Notes under the pieces: generated by a model | Database searches by the model: none | What the model was told of the DNA's origin: nothing | What the model saw: only the letters and a program-made list of their open reading frames with translations | Made by a program: the position numbers and the translations under genes | Source: UBA3071 sp965369635 | GTDB lineage: Bacteria; Chloroflexota; Anaerolineae; UBA3071 | Direction of reading: 5' to 3' | Length of the DNA stretch: 12,869 bases | NCBI GenBank assembly: GCA_965369635.1 | Contig: CBDURC010000078.1 | Coordinates: 1 to 12,869, forward strand | Shown here: positions 1 to 6,237 of the stretch, one piece after another | Layout: each line of letters begins with the position of its first letter | Position numbering within the stretch: position 1 is the stretch's first letter

Positions 1-24
1 TGAGACCATGATTGTGCGGGAATA

Positions 25-97
25 GGACGCGGATGGCCGCGGACGAACACGGAAGGATACAAGTAGAGTCCGTGGTTCTCCGCGTTTGTCCGCGTCC
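25..97. repeat. Palindromic repeat element, period about 10, downstream of nrdJ
   Basis: Two 29-nt arms (25-53 and 69-97) are inverted copies of each other, matching at 22 of 29 positions, around a 15-nt loop. Each arm is itself three degenerate 10-nt units built on CGCGGA (left) and TCCGCG (right). It lies 50 bp beyond the nrdJ stop codon. No T-run follows on either strand, so it does not look like a standard terminator. Words of this kind recur between genes in many environmental bacterial genomes (recollection, not checked here). The rest of 1-146 shows no gene I can support. Confidence 0.6.
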
Positions 98-146
98 AGT
101 ATGGGCTGGCCTTGACATCAACACGAAACGGGGACACCGCTCGATT

Positions 147-2594
147 TCAGCACTCGCTGAATCCGCACACGTAGCACTTGCGGCAGCCTTCCACGGCGAT
201 GAAAGTGGCTTGGCCGCATTCAGGGCAGAGGTCACCGATCCGTGCTGTATCCATGGGCAGCGCCATCTGCTCGGCCTGCAGCCCCTCGCCATTGGGCAGG
301 GCTTCGCCCAGATACTCGGCCAGCACCTGGGCCACGGCATCGGGCAGGGAGCGAACGCGGTCAGCGCCGAAACCCATAGGCCGCCCCCCTCCGATGCCCG
401 CAAGCTGCTCCATGACCTGCTGTAGGCGAGCTTGTGGTGACAACGTCGAAGGCAACCGCAGAATCAGAGACATCAGCCGCCCCAGCGCCTCTGATACCGC
501 CGCCGTATCGGAGCCCGCCTTGCCCACGTTGAGGAACACCTCGAACGGCTGACCGGCGCCATTCTGGTTGATGTTGAGGTAGGCGGTGCCTATCGGTGTG
601 GCCCTGCGGTAGGTGTATCCATGCAGCCTGCTGGGGCGTGGTTTCCTGGGGGCTGGTGACGCAGCTTGGCGCTGCTGGCTTCCGTCCCTGCGAGTCCTGG
701 CTGTCTCCTGCGTCTCCAGCACGACCATCTGGCGAGAGCCGGTGACGTAGACTGTCAGACCCTTGCAGCCAAGTTCCCAGGCCAGCATGTAGGCGGTTTC
801 TACATCCTCAACTGTGGCCTGGGCGGGATGATTGATCGTCTTGCTGATGCTGGAATCCACGAATACCTGCAGTGCAGCCTGCATGCGCACGTGCTCTTCG
901 GGCGTGATGTCCTGAGCCACAACGAAGACACGCCGGATGGACTCGGGCACTTCGGCGACATGCTGGCAGCTCCCGGTGGCGTTCACCTGCTCCAAGATGC
1001 TTGTCCGTGTGGCCTCATCCAGGCCTGCCTCCAGCAGAGCTTCTTCGAACAGTGGGCTGGTGTAGGTTAGCCTCAGGTCGTGGTCATTGTCCTTCACTGT
1101 GCGGGTGTAGGCCAGGGCGAACACAGGTTCGCAGCCGTAGCCTTCGCAGCCGGCCACCGTGCCCACGGTCCCCGTGGGGGCCACAGTGGTCTGGGCGACG
1201 TTGCGGATGCCATGCCGCCTGATGCCCTCGCTGATTTCTTCCCAGTTCAGCGGCGGGCGCTCCCAATCGCGACGGGAGGGGACGAGCGGCTGCGGTGGCT
1301 GCCAGCGCAGGTCGACAGGATCGTAGATGCTTCCCTCGATGGTGGGAAAGGGGCCGCGCTCCCGCGCCAGCGCTATGCTGGCCTTCATGCTGTGGTAGCG
1401 GATGAACCCCATGACCTGGCCAGCGAACTCCTGGCCCTCATCACCGCCGTAGCGTATGCCCAGGCGGTACATCATGTCCGCCAGACCCATGATGCCCAGG
1501 CCGGTGCGGCGGCAGCGCTGCGCAGCCTCCTGTAGCTGCGGCACAGCAGGCACGTAGCCATTCGCGTCCACCACGTTGTCCAGGAAGTGGATGGACAGCT
1601 CCACACTCTCGCGTAGCTTCTCCCAGTCCATCTTGTTGTCGCCGGTCACATGCTGGGCCAGATTGATGGACCCCAGGCAGCAATTCTCGTAAGGCCCCAG
1701 TGGCTGCTCCCCACAGGGGTTGCTGCTTTCGATCATATAGAGGTGAGGCACGGGATTGTGGCGGTTGACGGTATCGAGGAAGAGCACGCCCGGTTCACCA
1801 TTGTGGTGGGCTTGTCGGGCGATTTGGCGAAACAGCTCTCTGGCGCGCACTGTCTTCCACACGCTATCGTCGCGCGGGTTGATCAGATCGAAATCCTCAT
1901 CGCTCTGGACTGCCCGCATGAAGTCGTCAGTGATGCCCACCGAGGTGTTGAAGTTGCTGATGGCGCCTTCGTTCGTCTTGCAGCGGATGAACGCTTCGAT
2001 GTCGGGATGATCCACGCGCAACACAGCCATGCAGGCGCCTCGTCGGACACCGCCTTGAGCGATGACGCCGAAGGCTGTGTCGTACGCCTTGAGAAAGCCC
2101 AGAGGGCCGGTAGCGATCCCTCCACTGGAGGCAACGCGATCACCGTGGGGCCGCAGGCTGGAGAAGCTGAAGCCTACACCACCGCCGGTCTGCTGGATGA
2201 GCGCCGCGTCTCGCAGTGTCTGGAAGATGCCACCGGGTTGCCTGCCCATGTCATCCATGACAGGAAGCACGAAACAGGCGGCCAACTGGCCAAGCGGTGT
2301 GCCCGCACCCGTGAAGGTGGGGGAGTTGGGCAGGAAACGGAAGCTGGTCATCAGGCGACAGAAAGCCTCTTCGGTTATCAGCCTATCCCTGCCGTAGTCG
2401 GCGTCAACAGCGGCCACCGTGCGCGCCACGCGGCGAAACATCTCCGCTGGCGTTTCCACCGGCCGGCCATCGCTTCCCTTGCGCAGGTAGCGCTTTTCGA
2501 GGATGGTCAGGCCATGATCGCTGATCGGCAGTGGTTCCTTGGATATGATGACTGGGGATGTGATGACTGATGTGGTGTTGCTACCGCCGCTCAC
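147..2594 (-). CDS. nrdJ: Class II (adenosylcobalamin-dependent) ribonucleoside-diphosphate reductase NrdJ
   Basis: Reduces ribonucleotides to deoxyribonucleotides in the cytoplasm, using adenosylcobalamin to make a thiyl radical; oxygen is not needed. The 815-aa product has the family's core: FLPNSPTF (87-94), first redox-pair Cys107 in LAACFVLP, active-site motif NPCGE (292-296) with Cys294 as likely thiyl radical, and the following ENCCLGSINL (303-312). Near the end come a TSCPB-like domain (about 655-760) and a tail with Cys790, 793, 804 and 807 (likely zinc) plus the CGFSEC ending (Cys810, Cys815), the usual shuttle pair that re-reduces the active site. There is no N-terminal ATP-cone, so the overall activity site is probably absent. 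The start is GTG at 2594, chosen because AGGAGGG lies about 9 nt upstream and no better start follows. It is the second gene after nrdR, 69 bp downstream, probably co-transcribed. The first 20 residues are poorly conserved and partly repeat-derived. Confidence 0.96.
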   Translation of the reverse strand: MSGGSNTTSVITSPVIISKEPLPISDHGLTILEKRYLRKGSDGRPVETPAEMFRRVARTVAAVDADYGRDRLITEEAFCRLMTSFRFLPNSPTFTGAGTPLGQLAACFVLPVMDDMGRQPGGIFQTLRDAALIQQTGGGVGFSFSSLRPHGDRVASSGGIATGPLGFLKAYDTAFGVIAQGGVRRGACMAVLRVDHPDIEAFIRCKTNEGAISNFNTSVGITDDFMRAVQSDEDFDLINPRDDSVWKTVRARELFRQIARQAHHNGEPGVLFLDTVNRHNPVPHLYMIESSNPCGEQPLGPYENCCLGSINLAQHVTGDNKMDWEKLRESVELSIHFLDNVVDANGYVPAVPQLQEAAQRCRRTGLGIMGLADMMYRLGIRYGGDEGQEFAGQVMGFIRYHSMKASIALARERGPFPTIEGSIYDPVDLRWQPPQPLVPSRRDWERPPLNWEEISEGIRRHGIRNVAQTTVAPTGTVGTVAGCEGYGCEPVFALAYTRTVKDNDHDLRLTYTSPLFEEALLEAGLDEATRTSILEQVNATGSCQHVAEVPESIRRVFVVAQDITPEEHVRMQAALQVFVDSSISKTINHPAQATVEDVETAYMLAWELGCKGLTVYVTGSRQMVVLETQETARTRRDGSQQRQAASPAPRKPRPSRLHGYTYRRATPIGTAYLNINQNGAGQPFEVFLNVGKAGSDTAAVSEALGRLMSLILRLPSTLSPQARLQQVMEQLAGIGGGRPMGFGADRVRSLPDAVAQVLAEYLGEALPNGEGLQAEQMALPMDTARIGDLCPECGQATFIAVEGCRKCYVCGFSEC
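2541..2569. repeat. Short direct repeat at the 5' end of nrdJ
   Basis: Two 14-nt copies, GGATATGATGACTG (2541-2554) and GGATGTGATGACTG (2556-2569), differ at one base and are spaced 15 nt apart. On the coding strand they give the five-residue repeat SVITS/PVIIS at NrdJ residues 9-18, before the conserved domain begins. Because the period is a multiple of three, the copies stay in frame. Confidence 0.6.
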
Positions 2595-2615
2595 AGCGCT
2601 CTTCCCTCCTGTCTG

Positions 2616-2649
2616 TAGAGAGGTCTCCTACACCCATCCCTGCTCTCTA
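2616..2649. repeat. Small inverted repeat between nrdR and nrdJ
   Basis: TAGAGAG (2616-2622) and CTCTCTA (2643-2649) are perfect inverted copies around a 20-nt loop, in the 69-bp spacer upstream of the nrdJ ribosome-binding site. It could be a weak mRNA hairpin between the two genes. At 7 bp it could also be chance. Confidence 0.3.
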
Positions 2650-2663
2650 GCTCCTCCACTTCT

Positions 2664-3110
2664 CTAGGTCTCCTTCAGTAGTCGGTCAATCTCGTCCTTG
2701 ACTGCCCCCAGATCGGTCAATTCCAGGTAGACGGTGGCGAAGCGGATGTAGCCCACCTCGTCCAGTTCCTTCAGTAGCTCTAGCAGCTTGCCCCCGACGA
2801 TCTCAGTGGACACCTCGGCCTTGCCGAGGCCAAACACGTGGTCCTCGACCTGATCAACGACCCGTTCGATGTCTGCCATGGCAATGGGGCGCTTGGCACA
2901 GGCAAGCCGGATACCGTCTAGCAACTTCTGGCGGTCGTAGGGTTCTCGCCTGCCGTCGCTTTTGACAATGTGAAGGGCGGTGGCAACCTGTTCGTAGGTG
3001 GTGAAGCGTTGGCCGCAATGCTTGCACTCTCGCCGCCGGCGGATGCCATCGCCAGCCGAGCGGGTGTCTACAACGCGTGAACCGAATTCAGCACAATGGG
3101 GACATTTCAT
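2664..3110 (-). CDS. nrdR: Transcriptional repressor NrdR
   Basis: NrdR senses ATP/dATP and represses ribonucleotide reductase genes by binding paired palindromic NrdR boxes. The 148-aa product has the family's usual length and layout: a zinc ribbon with Cys3, Cys6, Cys29 and Cys32 (MKCPHC; CKHCGQRF), followed by an ATP-cone from about residue 46 to 136 (starting ALHIVKSDGRREPYDRQKL). The start is ATG at 3110, with GAGG about 7 nt upstream (3117-3120, minus strand). It is the first gene of a two-gene operon with nrdJ, and two candidate NrdR boxes lie upstream, so autoregulation is likely. Because NrdJ itself seems to lack an ATP-cone, this protein may be the operon's main nucleotide sensor (inference). 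Confidence 0.97.
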   Translation of the reverse strand: MKCPHCAEFGSRVVDTRSAGDGIRRRRECKHCGQRFTTYEQVATALHIVKSDGRREPYDRQKLLDGIRLACAKRPIAMADIERVVDQVEDHVFGLGKAEVSTEIVGGKLLELLKELDEVGYIRFATVYLELTDLGAVKDEIDRLLKET

Positions 3111-3186
3111 TTCTTGACCTCACTTCGTCAAGGAAGGCGCACAAGGGCAGGATGTGCGAGAGTTCAGTTGAATTGCCTGACCGGAT

Positions 3187-3198
3187 ACAAGATGTTGT
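3187..3198. promoter_or_regulatory. NrdR box, copy 1 (gene-proximal)
   Basis: ACAAGATGTTGT is a palindrome with perfect ACAA/TTGT arms around an AT centre, matching the general NrdR-box plan (ACA..AT..TGT). Its centre is 31 bp, three helical turns, from copy 2, the kind of spacing seen for paired NrdR boxes. It lies downstream of the predicted nrdR transcription start, where bound repressor would block transcription. Confidence 0.75.
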
Positions 3199-3217
3199 GG
3201 TTATGAAGCAGCAGACC

Positions 3218-3229
3218 ACAAGATGTTGG
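3218..3229. promoter_or_regulatory. NrdR box, copy 2 (promoter-proximal)
   Basis: ACAAGATGTTGG repeats copy 1 with one mismatch in the right arm. The two copies share ACAAGATGTTG in the same orientation, 31 bp apart. Together they cover about +13 to +55 relative to the predicted start near 3241. Confidence 0.72.
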
Positions 3230-3247
3230 GTCGCTGAAGCGAGGGAG

Positions 3248-3276
3248 AGTATATCACAGGATGGTGGCCTTGGCAA
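3248..3276 (-). promoter_or_regulatory. Sigma-70-type promoter of nrdR-nrdJ
   Basis: On the minus strand, TTGCCA (3276-3271; five of six matches to the -35 consensus) is followed after 17 bp by TATACT (3253-3248; five of six to the -10). A TG dinucleotide sits one base before the -10, the extended -10 form. The predicted start is near 3241, giving a leader of about 130 nt that contains both NrdR boxes. Confidence 0.7.
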
Positions 3277-3282
3277 GTGCAG

Positions 3283-3460
3283 GCGCGGAGAGTGTTGAAA
3301 AACGTGCCTCTTCGACCCAAGAGTGGGGGTCAGGCCCCACTTCGGCACTCGAGAGGGCCGCAAAGTGGGACACGACCTCAGATTGTGGGCTCCCGGCGGC
3401 ATGCTCGGCCCACCATGTGAATTCACAGCGCCTTTTCCAACACTCTCCGCGCGGAGAGTG
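3283..3460. repeat. 178-bp inverted-repeat element (MITE- or REP-like)
   Basis: The left end (3283-3302) and the region 3433-3452 pair over 20 positions with one mismatch: GCGCGGAGAGTGTTG against CAACACTCTCCGCGC, then A-runs against T-runs. The right end is also a perfect 20-bp palindrome (3441-3460), so GCGCGGAGAGTG occurs in the same orientation at both ends. Inside lies a hairpin with AGTGGGG (3322-3328) and CCCCACT (3335-3341). No transposase or convincing ORF is inside. It sits in the 491-bp gap between the divergent nrdR and acsE-like genes, and its left end is 7 bp beyond the -35 hexamer of the nrdR promoter. It may be a non-autonomous mobile element or a folded regulatory region; no clear target-site duplication was seen. 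Confidence 0.55.
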
Positions 3461-3474
3461 CTACACATTGGGGA

Positions 3475-3517
3475 CAATCTCTCCCATGGTTTCAACTGGG
3501 CAATTGGTGGGAGATTG
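3475..3517 (+). other. Imperfect hairpin upstream of acsE-like gene
   Basis: CAATCT followed by CCCA (3475-3486, with a 2-nt bulge) is complementary to TGGGAGATTG (3508-3517). The right arm overlaps the possible -35 element of the rightward promoter, so the palindrome could be an operator. No known regulator site was recognised. Confidence 0.35.
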
Positions 3518-3544
3518 GCCCATTTCGTGCGCTGATGGTATACT
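3515..3544 (+). promoter_or_regulatory. Candidate promoter of the rightward acsE-hdr-met gene set
   Basis: TATACT at 3539-3544 is preceded by TGG, giving an extended -10. A weak -35 match, TTGGCC, lies at 3515-3520 with an 18-bp spacer. Transcription would begin near 3551, about 50 nt before the first start codon. The 10-bp palindrome GTTCATGAAC (3546-3555) lies at this predicted start and could be an operator. The promoter resembles that of nrdR in its -10 but has a poorer -35. Confidence 0.55.
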
Positions 3545-3601
3545 CGTTCATGAACCAGTCCTTTCGCAAATGCGGCGTGTGCAATACGGAGGTTATTGAC
3601 C

Positions 3602-4477
3602 ATGGAGACCATACTCAAAGGAACAGGCGAGAACGTCATCATCGGTGATGGCCGGCCGACGGTCATCATCGGTGAGCGGATCAACCCCACAGGCAAGAAG
3701 AAACTGGCCGCGGCGTTGGTCGATGGAGACCTGGAGATCGTGCGCCAGGAAGCGTTGGCGCAGGTGGAGGCAGGCGCTGACGTATTGGACGTCAATGTCG
3801 GCGCGGCAGGCGTGAACGAGGTTGACTTGCTGCCTAAGGCCGTCAAGCTTGTGCTGGAGACAGTGGATCTGCCTGTCTGCATTGACAGCGCCAACGGCGA
3901 GGCGCTGCGGGCAGCGTTGGAGGCACACAAAGAGCTGAATCCTGACGGCAAGCCTCTCGTTAACTCGGTCAACGGCGAAGAAGCTAGCCTGGCACGGGTG
4001 CTGCCACTGGTGGCGGAGTACGGCGCGGCTGTCATCGGTCTGTGCATGGATGATCAGGGGATCCCGGAGACGCCAGAACAGCGACTTGCGGTGGCCAAGA
4101 AGATCGTCGAGCGGGCCGAGGGGATGGGCATCTCCCGTGAGGATGTCCTCATTGACTGCCTGGCGCTGACCGTAGGGGCCGACTCGCAGGCCGGATGGAC
4201 GACGCTGGAGGCCATCCGCTTGGTCAGGGAAGAGCTGGGGGCAAATATGGCACTTGGGGCCAGCAACGTCTCCTTTGGGCTGCCAGAGCGGGAGATGATC
4301 AGCGGTGCTTTTCTGGCCATGGTTATTGCTGCTGGTGTGAACTGTCCCATCGTGGATGCAGCCAAGGTGCGACCCTTCATCCTGGCTGCTGACTTGCTCC
4401 TGGGCCGTGACGATTATGCCATGCGCTACATTCGGGCCTTCCGTCAGCGGCGAAAAGCGCAGGGCGGGCGTGCCTGA
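3602..4477 (+). CDS. acsE: Pterin-binding methyltransferase, likely methyl-THF:corrinoid/iron-sulfur protein methyltransferase (AcsE-like)
   Basis: Predicted to move the methyl group of methyl-tetrahydrofolate to the cobalt of a corrinoid iron-sulfur protein, the last step of the methyl branch before acetyl-CoA synthase. The 291-aa product is a single pterin-binding TIM barrel of AcsE length. Visible motifs are GERINPTGKKK (24-34), DVNVGAAG (63-70), CIDSANGE (93-100) and ASNVSFGLP (220-228), whose Asn222 matches the conserved pterin-contacting Asn. There is no cobalamin-binding domain, which argues against a MetH-type fusion. Start is ATG 3602, not the upstream TTG at 3596, because GGAGGT (3588-3593) is 8 nt before the ATG but only 2 nt before the TTG. 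It opens the rightward gene set. The alternative is a related MtgA-type methyltransferase; the methylene-THF reductase genes downstream favour AcsE, although CODH/ACS genes are not in the window. Confidence 0.82.
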   Translation: METILKGTGENVIIGDGRPTVIIGERINPTGKKKLAAALVDGDLEIVRQEALAQVEAGADVLDVNVGAAGVNEVDLLPKAVKLVLETVDLPVCIDSANGEALRAALEAHKELNPDGKPLVNSVNGEEASLARVLPLVAEYGAAVIGLCMDDQGIPETPEQRLAVAKKIVERAEGMGISREDVLIDCLALTVGADSQAGWTTLEAIRLVREELGANMALGASNVSFGLPEREMISGAFLAMVIAAGVNCPIVDAAKVRPFILAADLLLGRDDYAMRYIRAFRQRRKAQGGRA

Positions 4478-4526
4478 GATCCGCCGAATGGGTAGTTCGC
4501 TATTTCGACGTCGTCCCCAGAGAAGC

Positions 4527-4589
4527 GCGAAACGTGATCCGTGAAATGTGACACTGATTCATGGTTCACGTTTCACGTCTTACGCTTTG
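4527..4589. repeat. Periodic palindrome, heptamer word GTGAAAC
   Basis: Nine consecutive 7-nt units fill this spacer. The left four resemble GTGAAAC, the centre is TGATTCA (4555-4561), and the right four resemble its complement (for example CGTTTCA at 4569-4575). The best stem is 4540-4551 with 4566-4577: 12 positions with one wobble pair. It lies between the acsE-like stop and the QueG-like start. The remainder of the 179-bp spacer has a small palindrome, ATGACC/GGTCAT (4607-4620), and no clear promoter. Confidence 0.65.
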
Positions 4590-4656
4590 TGTCTGCTTCG
4601 TGCTCTATGACCCAGGTCATGGGCGGTTTCGGCGAGAGAGGACATACTGGGAAGGC

Positions 4657-5421
4657 ATGATCGGCCTAGAATCGTTCATCGCTGCCTTCGTGCAGCGAGA
4701 AGCAGATCGAGCAGACACCGAGACCCGCTATCGCCCACCGTTGGTGGGCTTCGCCGATGCCGCGGATCCCCGTTTTCTCCAATTGCGGGAGGTCGCCGAA
4801 CCGACCCATCTGCTGCCTGGCGATCTGCTGCCGGCGGCGCGGTCGGTCGTCTCTTTCTTTTTGCCTTTCGCCAAAGAGATTGTGAAGGCCAATCGGGCGC
4901 AGCGCAGCGAGGTCGCTCGCCAGTGGGCGCTGGCCTACGTCGAGACCAACGCGCTCATCAACCGCATCGCCCAGCGGCTCATCACTTCTCTGGCCGAGCG
5001 GGGAGTGCAGGCGGCAGCGGAACCGGCCACTCACAACTGGGACCCGGTGACCTTCATCAGCCGCTGGTCGCACAAGAGCGTGGCGGCCATCGCTGGCCTG
5101 GGCAGCTTCGGCCTGCACCACATGCTGATCACCGACGCCGGCTGCGCTGGCCGTTTTGGCAGCCTGGTGCTGGACGCCGCGCTGGAGCCGACGTCGGCGC
5201 CTGGGACTCTCGCCCGCGATCGCTGTCGCTACTTCCATGGTGGGAAGTGCACGGCATGCGTGGCCCGCTGCCCCGTGGGCGCGCTGACCGAAGATGGGCT
5301 GGACAAGCGCCGCTGCTATGAGCGGTTGCTACAGGTGGCCGACGGTTTTCGTGATCTGGGAGTAGTTGACGTCTGCGGCAAGTGCGCCACCGGCCCCTGC
5401 GCCTTTGAATCGGCAGTGTGA
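4657..5421 (+). CDS. Short QueG-like (epoxyqueuosine reductase-related) iron-sulfur protein of unknown substrate
   Basis: The 254-aa product resembles the QueG/COG1600 family at its iron-sulfur end. Cys190, 198, 201 and 205 (HGGKCTACVARCPVGAL region) and Cys240, 243 and 248 (CGKCATGPC) look like ligands of two [4Fe-4S] clusters. The stretch AGLGSFGLHHMLITDAGCAG (146-165) matches the conserved region before the clusters. QueG uses cobalamin to reduce epoxyqueuosine in tRNA, but this protein is shorter, lacks the C-terminal repeat domain, and sits among C1-pathway genes rather than queuosine genes. A role in corrinoid or C1 redox chemistry is only an inference. Start is set at ATG 4657, after the repeat-filled spacer, with GGAAGG just before it; upstream ATGs at 4561 and 4607 lie in palindromes and would add unconserved residues. 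The start is uncertain. Confidence 0.72.
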   Translation: MIGLESFIAAFVQREADRADTETRYRPPLVGFADAADPRFLQLREVAEPTHLLPGDLLPAARSVVSFFLPFAKEIVKANRAQRSEVARQWALAYVETNALINRIAQRLITSLAERGVQAAAEPATHNWDPVTFISRWSHKSVAAIAGLGSFGLHHMLITDAGCAGRFGSLVLDAALEPTSAPGTLARDRCRYFHGGKCTACVARCPVGALTEDGLDKRRCYERLLQVADGFRDLGVVDVCGKCATGPCAFESAV

Positions 5422-5425
5422 ACTG

Positions 5426-5481
5426 ATTGCGGATTGCGGAATGGGAAATCCGCAATCCGCATTCCGAAATCCGAAATCTCA
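5426..5481. repeat. Periodic palindrome, heptamer word ATTGCGG
   Basis: Eight 7-nt units in register: ATTGCGG-type on the left, AATCCGC- and AATCCGA-type on the right. A perfect 13-bp stem forms from 5428-5440 and 5449-5461 around an 8-nt loop. The array begins 4 nt after the QueG-like stop and ends at the first base of the AGGAGG ribosome-binding site of the next gene, so it fills the whole spacer. Confidence 0.72.
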
Positions 5482-5490
5482 GGAGGACAC

Positions 5491-6138
5491 ATGCTGGTTA
5501 GAGACCGAATGACACCCGATCCCATCTGCGGACACCCGGAGATGCCCGTCACAGAGGCCCAAGCCTCGATGAGGGAGAAGAACATACGCCATCTACCCAT
5601 CGTGGACGAAGATGGGAGACTGGTGGGCCTGGTGACGCAGCGATCACTGTTGCGAGCCCTCCCTTCGGATGTGAGCAACTTCAGCCGCTTCGAGATCAGC
5701 TACGTCCTGGGCAGGATCAAGATCGATCACGTCATGGTCAAGGATGTGTTCACCATTGATGAGAATACGGCCATCGAGGAGGCCGCCCGCATCATGGCCG
5801 ACCGGAAGATCGGCTGCCTGCCGGTCATGCGGAGCAGCGATCTCGTGGGAATCATTACCGATAACGACCTGTTCACCACCATGGTGGACTTGCTGGGTGC
5901 ACGGCGAGGCGGCGTGCGCGTCACCGTCGTGCAGCCAGACCGGCCTGGGGCGATAGCTCGCCTATCCACCGCGATTGCACAGGCGGGGGGGAACCTGACG
6001 GTGATGGTGGGCTATCCGGCGTCCGAACCCGACATGTGGTCCTCTTTGCTCAAGGTGACGAACATCCCTTGGGAGGGGTTGAAGAAGGTCATCGACAAGT
6101 TGGAAGACATTGAGATTCAAGACGTGCGGGAGATATAG
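5491..6138 (+). CDS. CBS-CBS-ACT domain protein (AcuB-like), likely nucleotide/ligand sensor
   Basis: The 215-aa protein has two CBS motifs and an ACT-like domain. CBS 1 spans about 1-58 (MLVRDRMTPDPI... HLPIVDEDGRLVGLVTQRSLL) and CBS 2 about 77-130 (IDHVMVKDVFTI... IGCLPVMRSSDLVGIITDNDLF). The ACT-like domain covers about 141-213 (VRVTVVQPDRPGAIARLSTAI). CBS pairs usually bind adenine nucleotides and ACT domains bind small ligands, so this is probably a soluble sensor with no catalytic site. Domain order resembles AcuB-type proteins. It sits directly before hdrA, which suggests it reports energy or redox state to the methylene-THF reductase complex (inference). Start is ATG 5491, 4 nt after AGGAGG (5481-5486); a longer reading would translate the palindromic spacer. 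The target is unknown. Confidence 0.85.
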   Translation: MLVRDRMTPDPICGHPEMPVTEAQASMREKNIRHLPIVDEDGRLVGLVTQRSLLRALPSDVSNFSRFEISYVLGRIKIDHVMVKDVFTIDENTAIEEAARIMADRKIGCLPVMRSSDLVGIITDNDLFTTMVDLLGARRGGVRVTVVQPDRPGAIARLSTAIAQAGGNLTVMVGYPASEPDMWSSLLKVTNIPWEGLKKVIDKLEDIEIQDVREI

Positions 6139-6141
6139 GTT

Positions 6142-6221
6142 GGTAGATTGGTAGATTAGTAGATTGGTAGGTTGGTAGATTGGTTGACCAGTTCGCCAGT
6201 GTACCAGTCTACCGATCCACC
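6142..6221. repeat. Periodic palindrome, octamer word GGTAGATT
   Basis: Ten 8-nt units in register. The first five are GGTAGATT or one-base variants (6142-6181); after a transition the later ones become AGTCTACC-type, close to the reverse complement. The best stem is GGTAGATTGGT (6174-6184) with ACCAGTCTACC (6203-6213), one wobble. It fills most of the 99-bp spacer before hdrA, starting 4 nt after the stop of the CBS-ACT gene. Confidence 0.75.
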
Positions 6222-6237
6222 GAGTCCGGGAGCGGAT

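Noticed and set aside
25..97. Intrinsic terminator for nrdJ
   Set aside because: The stem is imperfect and no T-run follows on the minus strand, so it is listed as a repeat only.
1650..2570. 306-codon open frame on the plus strand inside nrdJ
   Set aside because: It mirrors the conserved NrdJ coding frame, and the product shows no family features.
3111..3240. Cobalamin riboswitch ahead of the B12-dependent reductase operon
   Set aside because: No B12-box-like motif or suitable folding was seen; the NrdR boxes explain the leader better.
3261..3599. Plus-strand open frame in the nrdR-acsE gap
   Set aside because: It is built from the inverted-repeat element and promoter region, with no ribosome-binding site or family similarity.
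3088..4047. 319-codon minus-strand frame overlapping nrdR and acsE starts
   Set aside because: It is a Ser/Thr/Pro-rich shadow frame antisense to the methyltransferase and crosses two promoters.
6142..6221. CRISPR array or ordinary microsatellite
   Set aside because: Units are 8 nt with no spacers, and the array switches to its reverse complement half-way, unlike either.
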